Positions 18,829-26,411 of a DNA stretch of 64,000 nucleotides are shown piece by piece (position 1 is the first letter of the stretch; every line of letters starts with the position of its first letter). The position numbers and the translations under genes are program-made. The notes under the pieces are model-generated. The model was not told where the DNA came from. It worked only from the letters and a program-made list of their open reading frames with translations, and ran no database searches. Where the stretch lies: contig NZ_CP014229.1 of assembly GCF_001553605.1 (NCBI RefSeq), positions 1,330,501 to 1,394,500 on the forward strand, written 5' to 3'. Source of the stretch: Desulfovibrio fairfieldensis. Its GTDB lineage: Bacteria; Desulfobacterota; Desulfovibrionia; Desulfovibrionales; Desulfovibrionaceae.

Positions 18829-20229
18829 CTAAAGAACCAGGCGCCAGTATGGCACGGCCACAAAGGCCACAAACGCGCCGGCCATCACGATGCGGATGGC
18901 CATGACCAGCAGCATTTCCTTGAAGTTGATGTAGCCGCTGCTGAAGAAATAAAGATACAGGGCGTACTCGTAGGGGAAGAGCAGATTGTCCAGGCCGTAC
19001 TGGAAGGAATAGTAAAGCAGGCGCGGGTCAAGACCCATATCCATGCCCAGTTCGGTGATGGGCGAGGTGAGGGTGGACGTGGCGGCCAGGGGCGTGAGCA
19101 GGAAATTGGAGAGAAAACCCACCAGGTAGGAACAGAGCCCGGCCACTGTGGGCCCCATGTTGCTGAACAGGGGCAGCACCAGGTTGGCCAGCCAGTCCGT
19201 GACCTTGAGGAAACCGCCAGCGCTGCCGATGCACATGCAGCCCATGATGAAGAACAGCGGCGCGAAGTTGACCTTGTTGACGCGTGGCCCGTCCATCAGG
19301 CTGACGCCGGGCAGAAAGGAAGCCACGGACACCAGCACCAGCACCACGCCCGCGCTGATGCCGTGCAGGCTGTCGGTTGCCAGCAGGGCCAGGGTCAGGA
19401 CCAGCAGAGCCAGAGCGCGTTTCTGTTCCGGCGCCATGACGCCCAGTTCACGGTATTTTTCCTGCACCACACAGCGCAGGACATCCTTTTTGACCGGCGA
19501 GCGCAGCACCAGCAGCACAATGGCCAGGGACATGGCCGTGTACAGCATGCCGGGCACGAAATTGTGCAGAGCGTATTGCATCCAGGTGGTCTGGGTGCCC
19601 ATGATCTTGTCGGCCAGCCCCATGCCCATGGTCAGGTCCGCCGCGCCCGTAAGATAGCAGAGCTTGGTGGAACCCACTGCCAGGCAGGTACCCAGCACCA
19701 CGGCCGTGGCTTCGCGGCTTTTGGGTTTGAAATCCAGCGCGTCGCAGAGGCTCAGGGCCACGGCGCAGAAAATGGCGGCCTTGCCCATGATGGAAGGCAC
19801 CAGCGGGGACACGATGGCCGCGCCCAGAGTGATGCCGCAAAGAGCCCCGGCAAAACTGCCGCCCGCCGCGCGCACGCAGCCGAGAGCTATGCGCTTGCCC
19901 AGCCCCGTGTCCTGAATGATCTTGCCGAGGATGAAGCCGCCGATGACGATGATCGGCACTTCGGAGAGCCAGGGACTGTAGACCACTTTCATGCCCACCC
20001 CGCAGAACAGGATGTACAGGGCGGGAAGCAGAATGCCCACGGCAATTTCATTCAGGGTGTCCATAGCCCAGGCGCATACGGCCCAGAGCGTGATGGCCAG
20101 AAAGGCCATCATGGGTTGGCTGAGCGAGCCGTCCCTGGGCAAGAGCAAGTAGACGCCCAAAGGAAGGATCAGGCTTAAGGCCCATTTGGCCAGCATGCTG
20201 GGGTTGAAGTCGGAAGTCTTGAAGAACAT
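18829..20229 (-). CDS. DASS/SLC13-type anion:sodium symporter family permease
   Basis: This 466-residue protein has about 11-12 membrane helices and two long re-entrant regions: GGFILGKIIQDTGLGKRIAL near residue 96 and, in the second half, LAATSTLTSPITELGMDM. These have the Ser/Thr-rich tips typical of divalent anion carriers of the SLC13 family. It would import a dicarboxylate, sulfate or organic sulfate. AAGGAG precedes the ATG at 20229. It lies 120 bases after ASST copy 2 and 95 bases before the porin, in the same operon. The substrate is not readable from sequence; the ASST partner suggests an organic sulfate ester. Confidence 0.87.
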   Translation of the reverse strand: MFFKTSDFNPSMLAKWALSLILPLGVYLLLPRDGSLSQPMMAFLAITLWAVCAWAMDTLNEIAVGILLPALYILFCGVGMKVVYSPWLSEVPIIVIGGFILGKIIQDTGLGKRIALGCVRAAGGSFAGALCGITLGAAIVSPLVPSIMGKAAIFCAVALSLCDALDFKPKSREATAVVLGTCLAVGSTKLCYLTGAADLTMGMGLADKIMGTQTTWMQYALHNFVPGMLYTAMSLAIVLLVLRSPVKKDVLRCVVQEKYRELGVMAPEQKRALALLVLTLALLATDSLHGISAGVVLVLVSVASFLPGVSLMDGPRVNKVNFAPLFFIMGCMCIGSAGGFLKVTDWLANLVLPLFSNMGPTVAGLCSYLVGFLSNFLLTPLAATSTLTSPITELGMDMGLDPRLLYYSFQYGLDNLLFPYEYALYLYFFSSGYINFKEMLLVMAIRIVMAGAFVAFVAVPYWRLVL

Positions 20230-20349
20230 ACGCGGCTCCTTGCGTATTCTGAACCTGTTGAGGTGATGGAATAGCGCGCCCGGGGCACGGGTTCCGATGC
20301 GGAACCGGCCGGAACGCTCCGCATGGGAAGCGCCCCGGCCGGGACGGCG

Positions 20350-21801
20350 TTATTCTTCCGTGGGATCTTCCACTGAAGCCACGCACAGGGCGTTGCTGCC
20401 CTCGTAGGGCTGGCAGCCTTCCACACCCACTTCCCTGGCCCGCTCGCCCGCGGCGGCAGCGCCCGGCACGCGGAAGGTGCTCACGTCCAGCGGCGCGATG
20501 GGCGTTTCAGCAGGCTTGGCCGCCTGCGGCACCCATTCATAGGGCACGCGGTAGGCGCGGTAGGTCATATTCATGGGCACATGCTTGCCCCAATAGGGCG
20601 AAATGAATTCCCAGACGATTTCATGTTCCGGCGTAACCTCGAACACGCGGCCGTCCGAACCCTCGGTAATCAGCGTGTTGCCGTTGGGCAGACGCTGCAT
20701 GCCGCTGATGAAGGGGCTGTAGAAACGGTTGCTGTCCATGGGTTCCAGGAATCCGGCCTCGCGCGGAGTGTACTGCCAGACGATCTTGAGATTCACGGGG
20801 TCGATTTCCAGCACGCGGGAGTGGTCGCGCAGGGCGGCCTTGACGCCCGTGGGCGAACCGGGATTGGGCACGTCGTAGCCGCCCCAGCCGCCGTTGTCGA
20901 AAACCAGGATATGGCCTTCGCCGGGCAGGCCGCGCGGGATCATATGCGCGTGGTGCTGGCCGATGATCCAGCCGATGGCGCGCAGTTCGGGCGTGCTGTC
21001 GTAATCCGGGCCGAGCTTCCAGGTGATCTTGCCGGTCTTTTTGCTGATGATGAAAATGATGTTGGCTTCGCGGCCGTCCACGATCAGGTTGTCGGGATGG
21101 AAGCGCTCGTCGCCCGCGTCATACCACTTGTTGGGGCCGAGCACGGACATGGAGTTGATGTGCATCCAGTCGCCCATGCCTTCGGGCAGCGTGGGGCGGT
21201 AGTTGGGATTGCGGCAGAGGGTGTTCTTGGGGCCTTCACGGAAGCCCATTTCATGAAAGTGCTCGTTGCAGGACCATTCCCAGACGATGTCGCCCTCCCA
21301 GTCCACTTCCAGAATCAGGTCGTCCAGGAGCAGCTTGTCCGAAATATCCTTATTACGGACGTTGCGGTGGGCCAGGATCAGGGTGTTGCCCGAATCGATC
21401 CTGGGCTCCATGCCCGGCGCGTAGTAGCCCACGGGGTTGCCTTCGCGCTGGAAATCATGGTGGTAGCGGGCCATCCAGCGTCCCGGAATGCCGGGATCTT
21501 CAATGTATTCATTCTTGTCGAATTTCCAGACGATATTGCCGTCCCAGTCCACCTGAATCAGATCCAGGCCGTCCTGGACGCTGTATTTGCCGCTGCGCCG
21601 TCCCCGGCCGGTCAGCAGATAGCCGCCGGGGAAAATCTTGTTGGGCATGCCGTGTACGCCTTTCCAGACGTTGATCTCGCGGCCGTTCATGTCCATGAGC
21701 ACAGCGCCCATTTCATTGGCCTGAAAGATGGTGAATCCGCTCCAGCATTTTTCCGGTTTGTAGAGGGTGACGCCGGTGGGATAAATGGTTGGATGACCCA
21801 T
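20350..21801 (-). CDS. Aryl-sulfate sulfotransferase family protein (ASST copy 2), no signal peptide
   Basis: The 483-residue paralogue of the 14079-15524 product is identical at roughly four in five positions by eye. The same propeller blades occur (IQVDWDGNIVWKFD, LEVDWEGDIVWEWS, KTGKITWKLGP) with the same histidine segments GDWMHINSM and GQHHAHMIPRG. Most differences lie in the first 100 residues and the C-terminal tail. It also lacks a signal peptide. It heads operon 2 and has AAGGAG before the ATG at 21801. Two close copies in separately controlled transcripts suggest different acceptors or donors, or dosage. Confidence 0.9.
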   Translation of the reverse strand: MGHPTIYPTGVTLYKPEKCWSGFTIFQANEMGAVLMDMNGREINVWKGVHGMPNKIFPGGYLLTGRGRRSGKYSVQDGLDLIQVDWDGNIVWKFDKNEYIEDPGIPGRWMARYHHDFQREGNPVGYYAPGMEPRIDSGNTLILAHRNVRNKDISDKLLLDDLILEVDWEGDIVWEWSCNEHFHEMGFREGPKNTLCRNPNYRPTLPEGMGDWMHINSMSVLGPNKWYDAGDERFHPDNLIVDGREANIIFIISKKTGKITWKLGPDYDSTPELRAIGWIIGQHHAHMIPRGLPGEGHILVFDNGGWGGYDVPNPGSPTGVKAALRDHSRVLEIDPVNLKIVWQYTPREAGFLEPMDSNRFYSPFISGMQRLPNGNTLITEGSDGRVFEVTPEHEIVWEFISPYWGKHVPMNMTYRAYRVPYEWVPQAAKPAETPIAPLDVSTFRVPGAAAAGERAREVGVEGCQPYEGSNALCVASVEDPTEE

Positions 21802-21915
21802 GCGTGAACTCCTTACGGTTGGTGTGGATGATTTTCACTCCGGCCCGCAGGCTGGAGAAATTTTGAGCAAATCAATATCTTTTTGAAATCATGTGTTTTT
21901 TTATATGGATGGCGT

Positions 21916-21959
21916 ACTGTAGCCTGCGGGAAATAAAATTTGTGTTGCCATTGCAACCT
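21916..21959 (-). promoter_or_regulatory. Operator and -10 of operon 2 (ASST2-DASS-porin)
   Basis: The same 18 bases as at operon 1, AGGTTGCAATGGCAACAC on the minus strand, lie at 21942-21959. A TACAGT -10 (21916-21921) stands at exactly the same distance from the palindrome centre as in operon 1. The box also lies upstream of the divergent regulator gene, so it may control both. Confidence 0.75.
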
Positions 21960-22030
21960 TTTTCACAAAATAATAAATAGTTGAGAAAGGTGCTCCCTTC
22001 GGCAAGAGGCGGCGAGCCGTTACGGCAAAA

Positions 22031-22711
22031 ATGCGGGTATGGAGAACGGTGGTGAGCAATCGATGTCTGGGCTTTACGGAATTACGCGACGTGAACGCTG
22101 TCTGGCGTTCTGTCCTGGGTCTCGGCGTGCGTTATACCTGGCGCAAGGGGCATTGCATCGAATCGCACGGGGAACTGCTGTTCCTGGACAAGGGCCAGGT
22201 ACGGCTGACCCATTTCACCCTGGACGGCACGGAAAAGATCCTCTGGTACATCAATCAGGGCTGCCTGTTCGGTGAAACGCCGCTGTTTGATCCCATGGCA
22301 GACGACAGGGGCAGCGTGCACATCTGCGCCATGGACTGCGTGGTTTACGCTTTTTCCAAAGACCGCGTGGAGCATTTGAGCCGCACGCGGCCCGATCTGA
22401 CTCTCAATCTGCTGCACAGTATGGCCCGCAAGCTGCGCACGCTTTCCAACCAGGCCTCGTCGCTCTATGTGGATGACGTGCTGGTACGCACCTGCAAATT
22501 TCTGGCCCGGCGCCTGCTGCCGGACAGTGATCCCCTGACCGCTGATCCCGGCATTTCCCGGCAGGAAATGGCGAGCCTGCTGGGCGTGCACCGGATCACG
22601 CTTTATAAGGTGCTGCGCCAGCAGGAGGAGCAAGGCCTGTTCGGCCCCTTTGAACGGCACGCCGTCACCATCCTGCGGCCCGAAGAATTTTTTCGCTTGG
22701 TCAATTCGTAA
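22031..22711 (+). CDS. Crp/Fnr family transcriptional regulator of the ASST island
   Basis: The protein (226 residues from ATG 22031) has a cNMP-type jelly-roll with LFLDKGQVRLTHFTLDGTEK and LWYINQGCLFGETPLFD, a long dimer helix, and a C-terminal helix-turn-helix ISRQEMASLLGVHRITLYKV. There is no cysteine cluster for an FNR iron-sulfur centre. The DGTEK...WYINQG effector region resembles CprK, the chlorophenol-sensing member, which would fit a phenolic or aryl-sulfate ligand; this is inference from memory of the family. The recognition helix lacks the usual Glu of Crp/Fnr. The ATG has no clear ribosome site; GTG at 22052 has GGAGA 6 bases upstream and may be the true start. It is divergent from ASST copy 2. 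Confidence 0.87.
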   Translation: MRVWRTVVSNRCLGFTELRDVNAVWRSVLGLGVRYTWRKGHCIESHGELLFLDKGQVRLTHFTLDGTEKILWYINQGCLFGETPLFDPMADDRGSVHICAMDCVVYAFSKDRVEHLSRTRPDLTLNLLHSMARKLRTLSNQASSLYVDDVLVRTCKFLARRLLPDSDPLTADPGISRQEMASLLGVHRITLYKVLRQQEEQGLFGPFERHAVTILRPEEFFRLVNS

Positions 22712-22726
22712 CCGGAAGACAAGCCC

Positions 22727-22748
22727 TCACATCCTGGTGTGATTTTTT
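22727..22748 (+). terminator. Weak terminator after the Crp/Fnr regulator
   Basis: TCACA/TGTGA form a 5-bp hairpin followed by six T. Confidence 0.45.
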
Positions 22749-22856
22749 CAGCCTGCACCGCGTATCAGCGCTTCTTTTCAACACTTGCCGCGCACAAGAA
22801 GAGCCTTAATTTTAGATAAATGCAGTAAGAAGAAAAACAGCACGATGGAGGCGGAT

Positions 22857-23123
22857 ATGGCTGTGGGATGGGCCGGCGACAGCGCCGTTCAGGACCAGAT
22901 TCAGGATTCGATCAATGACGAGATCCGTCGGGCGCGTGCCTGCCTGCCGCAGGGCATCAGTCTGGAATATTGCGAAGAGTGCGGCGACAGGATCCCGGAA
23001 GCCCGCCGCGAGGCTTTGCCCGGCGTGCGTCTGTGCGTGCATTGCCAGGAAGAGGCCGACAGGGAACAGCAGGCCGTCAGTCTGTATAACCGGAAGGGCA
23101 GCAAGGACAGCCAGTTGCGATAA
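22857..23123 (+). CDS. DksA/TraR family C4 zinc-finger protein
   Basis: This 88-residue protein carries the C4 finger YCEECGDRIPEARREALPG followed by LCVHCQEEAD, the TraR/DksA pattern, preceded by a short helical N-terminus (DQIQDSINDEIRRARACLPQ). Short TraR-like members bind the RNA polymerase secondary channel without ppGpp; many are phage-borne. Several in-frame starts exist; 22857 is chosen because GGAGG lies 5 bases upstream. It is single-gene, between the regulator and a lipoprotein. No phage genes are adjacent. Confidence 0.88.
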   Translation: MAVGWAGDSAVQDQIQDSINDEIRRARACLPQGISLEYCEECGDRIPEARREALPGVRLCVHCQEEADREQQAVSLYNRKGSKDSQLR

Positions 23124-23157
23124 GAAAGGGCTGGTACAAAATTATTGCGCCCTTTAC

Positions 23158-23197
23158 CCAGCAAGAGGCCGCAGTCAGTAGACTGTGGCCTCTTGCA
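23158..23197. repeat. Long perfect-type hairpin downstream of the zinc-finger gene
   Basis: GCAAGAGGCCGCAGTC and GACTGTGGCCTCTTGC form a 16-bp stem (one G-T pair) with an AGTA loop. There is no T-run, so intrinsic termination is doubtful; it may be a processing or Rho-linked structure. Confidence 0.55.
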
Positions 23198-23223
23198 ATC
23201 CGTTCTTGAGAGAGGGAGAATGA

Positions 23224-23364
23224 ATGTCATCGGTGAAGTTCGCGGGTCATGCGGCCTTGAAATGGCCATGCGCAACGAACTGGCGGGGGGCGGCATTTCC
23301 GTGTCGCAACCGTCCGACTTCAGTACGGCTGTCGCCTTTTTGCGCTGACGAGGATTCTTTATGA
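23224..23364 (+). CDS. Possible small ORF (46 aa) overlapping the UshA-like start
   Basis: ATG 23224 follows GAGAGGGAG with good spacing and the frame (MSSVKFAGHAALKWP...) ends in TGA overlapping the next ATG (ATGA), the arrangement of translational coupling. An alternative frame from ATG 23220 gives 42 residues. The composition is not convincing; this could be a leader or chance. Confidence 0.25.
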   Translation: MSSVKFAGHAALKWPCATNWRGAAFPCRNRPTSVRLSPFCADEDSL

Positions 23365-24953
23365 CGGATCGGCATCCGCTTTGCCGCCTTTTTCTCATTG
23401 TCCTGCTGCTGTGGGGCTGTGCAAAACAGCCCGCGCCGTCGCTTGATCTGGTGTTGTTGCATACCAACGACATCCATTCTTATGTGGCAGGGCGGGACGA
23501 GGACGGCAACGCCTGTCCGCAGTCCGCCGACTGTACGGGCGGCATGGGCCGCATCGCCGCCGTGGCGCAGGCCGAACGCCGCAAGGCCGACAACGTGCTG
23601 CTGCTTGATGCGGGCGACCAGTTCCAGGGTACGCTGTTTTTCACTGTCAACGGCTGGCCTATGCTTGCCGCATTGGACAATATGCTGGGGTATGACGCCA
23701 TGACCCTCGGCAATCATGAATTCGACAAGGGATGCGCTGAACTGGCCGCATATGTCGGTGCGCTGCATTACCCCGTGCTGGCCGCCAATCTGGACGCCCA
23801 GCCGGGCTGTCCCCTGTACGGCCTGCCCGTCAAACCCTATGTGATCCGCAATGTGCGCGGGATCAAGGTGGGCATCGTCGGCCTGGCCAATCCCGATGTC
23901 GTCACGCTGGCCGCTGCTTGTCCGCAAACCCGGTTCATGGGGAGTGCTGCGGCGTTGAAAAAGGCTGTCGGCGAACTGCAAAAGCAGGACGTGCGGCATA
24001 TCGTGCTCATCAGTCATCTGGGCCTTCCCGTTGATCGTGAGCTCGCCCGCAGCGTGGACGGCGTGGACGTGATTGTGGGCGGCCATACCCACAGCTATCT
24101 GGGGCCGGGTTCTGATGTGGGACCATATCCCGTGGTGGAACACGCTCCTTCCGGACAGCCGGTGCTGGTCGTAACCGCCAAATTTGCCGCCGAATACCTG
24201 GGCGATCTGCGGGTGACCTTTGATGCGCGGGGCGTGCCCCTCCGTTGGGAGGGTGAGGCCAGGCGTCTGGAAAAATCCGTCATTCCTGATCCCGCCGTGG
24301 AGTCCCGGCTGGTCGGGTATGCGAAGCCGCTGGAAGCGTTTCGCGCCCGGATTCTCGGCTGCAATGTTCTGGAGTTTGCCGACGGCATGGAAGCCTGCCG
24401 CAAGGGGGATTGCCTTTCAGGCATGGTTGTGGCCGACGCCATGCTGGAGTACGGGCGGCCTCACGGGGCGGTGATGGCGCTCACCAACGGCGGAGGCCTG
24501 CGTGCGCCCTTGAGGCACGGCGGCATCACGCGGGGGGATTTGCTCTCAGTGCTGCCGTTCGGCAATACGCTGGTTATTCGGGAATACGACGGTGCCCGCT
24601 TGCTGGCCGCGCTGGAACACGGCGTCTCCGGCGAACAGGGCATGGGGCCCCGCCTCTTGCAGGTCTCCGGGCTGCGCTACAGCTTTGACGCAGCCAGACC
24701 AGTCGGACAGCGTCTTTTCGCGGCGGAGCTGATTGATGGGAACGGCGTCGCCCGCCCGCTGAAAAAGGACAGCCGCTATAAGGTCGTGCTGCCCGACTAT
24801 ATCGCCAAAGGCGGTGACGGTTATTCCATGTTCACAACCGGCACGACGGTTTCCGCGCCCGGCCCTTTGGACGTGGATGTGGTGGGCGCGTACATTGCGG
24901 CCCGTTCGCCTTGGCAGGCACTGCGGGCGGGACGAATCAACAGGGTCAAGTAA
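23361..24953 (+). CDS. UshA-like 5'-nucleotidase/metallophosphatase lipoprotein
   Basis: The 530-residue protein has an N-terminal lipoprotein signal (LFLIVLLLWGCAKQ, lipid Cys about 20). Its metallophosphatase domain carries the dimetal motifs HTNDIHSYV, DAGDQFQG, GNHEFDKG and GGHTHSYLG. The C-terminal 5'-nucleotidase domain has ALTNGGGLRAPL and the substrate-stacking region DGYSMF. These enzymes hydrolyse nucleotides, UDP-sugars or related phosphate esters outside the inner membrane. CGAGGA precedes the ATG at 23361. It stands alone between the zinc-finger gene and tRNA-Leu. Confidence 0.92.
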   Translation: MTDRHPLCRLFLIVLLLWGCAKQPAPSLDLVLLHTNDIHSYVAGRDEDGNACPQSADCTGGMGRIAAVAQAERRKADNVLLLDAGDQFQGTLFFTVNGWPMLAALDNMLGYDAMTLGNHEFDKGCAELAAYVGALHYPVLAANLDAQPGCPLYGLPVKPYVIRNVRGIKVGIVGLANPDVVTLAAACPQTRFMGSAAALKKAVGELQKQDVRHIVLISHLGLPVDRELARSVDGVDVIVGGHTHSYLGPGSDVGPYPVVEHAPSGQPVLVVTAKFAAEYLGDLRVTFDARGVPLRWEGEARRLEKSVIPDPAVESRLVGYAKPLEAFRARILGCNVLEFADGMEACRKGDCLSGMVVADAMLEYGRPHGAVMALTNGGGLRAPLRHGGITRGDLLSVLPFGNTLVIREYDGARLLAALEHGVSGEQGMGPRLLQVSGLRYSFDAARPVGQRLFAAELIDGNGVARPLKKDSRYKVVLPDYIAKGGDGYSMFTTGTTVSAPGPLDVDVVGAYIAARSPWQALRAGRINRVK

Positions 24954-25034
24954 CACCGGGCCCAACGAGGCCCCGAAGAAGGCGGCGTACGCTGTTCCGC
25001 GCCGGTGACTCAGGCTTCACCGAGCGCCTCCAAA

Positions 25035-25069
25035 AGAAAAAAGGAATTGCAGCTTATTGCTGCAATTCC
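25035..25069 (-). terminator. Terminator of tRNA-Leu
   Basis: GGAATTGCAGC/GCTGCAATTCC is an 11-bp hairpin; on the minus strand a T-run follows directly. Confidence 0.8.
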
Positions 25070-25081
25070 TTGCTTACATTC

Positions 25082-25166
25082 TGGTGCCGAGGGCGGGACT
25101 CGAACCCGCACAGCAATTGCCACTACCCCCTCAAGATAGCGTGTCTACCAGTTCCACCACCTCGGC
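25082..25166 (-). tRNA. tRNA-Leu (anticodon GAG)
   Basis: Minus-strand acceptor arms GCCGAGG and CCTCGGC pair over 7 bp with discriminator A and an encoded CCA. The D-arm TGGTGGAACTGGTAGAC, an extra-long variable arm (GGCAATTGCT) and the T-arm GGGTTCGAGTCCC are all leucine-type. The anticodon GAG lies at 25130-25132. Confidence 0.95.
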
Positions 25167-25292
25167 ACGGGTTTTTGGTCTATATCAAGTCGCTGTTGTT
25201 GGCAAGCATTTTTTGCGGACCGTTCACTTTCGGGCCGAAGGCTTGCGCTCATGCCCGCTTGCGGGTATCAAGGCTGGAACGGGAGACAGGCC

Positions 25293-26351
25293 ATGGATGA
25301 GACCATACATCATTTTTTGCGCGAGACCGGTCCGGTGCTCTGCCTGGATATCGGCAGCGGCACCCAGGACGCCCTGCTGGCCCGCCCCGGCCTGGAGTAT
25401 GAGAACTGGCCCCGTTTCGTTCTGCCGTCTCCGGCACGCCTGGTGGCTCAACGTATCCGCGAACTGACCCTCTTGCGGCGCGGCCTCTGGCTGCACGGCG
25501 GCAATATGGGCGGCGGCTTCGGGCAGGCTCTCAAGGAGCATCTGGCTGCGGGCTTGTCCGCTACTGCCACGCCGGACGCGGCCAAGGCCATCCATGACAA
25601 TGCGGATGTGGTGCGCGGTATGGGGGTGGAGTTTTGTGAGGAGTGCCCGAAAAACAGCGTGCCCGTTTTCCTGACAGATTATGCGCCGGAATTCTGGGCC
25701 GGTCTGTTGCGTCTCTCCAGCCTGCCCCAGCCGCATCTGGTGTTGGCCGGAGCGCAGGACCACGGCTATCACGCCTACGGCAACCGGCAGGGCCGGATGC
25801 AGTCCTGGCGCGCTTTGCTGACCGCTTCCGCTGATCCTGCTTCCTGGATTTATTCCGCGCCGCCGTCTTCCCTGACCCGTTTGCTGACATTGCATGAAAA
25901 AACCGGCGGTCCGGTGGCGGATACCGGAGCTTGCGCCCTGCTGGGGGCGTTGTGCGAGCCGGAGGTGCTGGCGCGCAGTTTCCGGGAGGGCATTACGATC
26001 ATCAACGCGGGCAACAGCCATACAGTGGCGGCCTTGGTCTATCAGGGAAAAGTGCGCGGCATTTATGAGCATCACACCGGCATGCGCGATCTGGAGCAGC
26101 TGCTGGAGGATTTGAAGCAGCTCCGGCTGAGCTGGCTGCCTTCGGAAGAGGTGCAGGCCAGCGGTGGGCACGGCACGGCCTTCGGGCCATTCTGCGAAGA
26201 GGCGGGCGGCTATGCGCCCACCTTCATCTTGGGACCCAGGCGCGCCATGCTCCAGGGGCAGGGGCGTTTTCTGGCCCCGCACGGCGATATGATGCTGGCC
26301 GGTTGTTTTGGTTTGCTCTGGGGATGGGCGCACGCCCATGCCGCCGCCTGA
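25293..26351 (+). CDS. DUF1786-like protein with ASKHA-type nucleotide-binding start
   Basis: The 352-residue protein opens GPVLCLDIGSGTQDALL, which looks like the phosphate-1 loop of actin/Hsp70/sugar-kinase folds. Later segments INAGNSHTVAALVYQGKV and GIYEHHTGM resemble the adenosine half of that fold. This fits the DUF1786 family (sometimes annotated as pyruvate formate-lyase activating-like, without evidence). A single Cys-pair CEECPKN lies mid-protein. GGGAGA stands before ATG 25293. It lies 60 bases upstream of paaK in a four-gene rightward run. The function is unknown; the family call is from memory. Confidence 0.65.
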   Translation: MDETIHHFLRETGPVLCLDIGSGTQDALLARPGLEYENWPRFVLPSPARLVAQRIRELTLLRRGLWLHGGNMGGGFGQALKEHLAAGLSATATPDAAKAIHDNADVVRGMGVEFCEECPKNSVPVFLTDYAPEFWAGLLRLSSLPQPHLVLAGAQDHGYHAYGNRQGRMQSWRALLTASADPASWIYSAPPSSLTRLLTLHEKTGGPVADTGACALLGALCEPEVLARSFREGITIINAGNSHTVAALVYQGKVRGIYEHHTGMRDLEQLLEDLKQLRLSWLPSEEVQASGGHGTAFGPFCEEAGGYAPTFILGPRRAMLQGQGRFLAPHGDMMLAGCFGLLWGWAHAHAAA

Positions 26352-26411
26352 GCATGCATTTTCAGCGTGCGCTCCGGCACGAGCGCGCGACCATGAATCG
26401 AGGAGAAGGGT

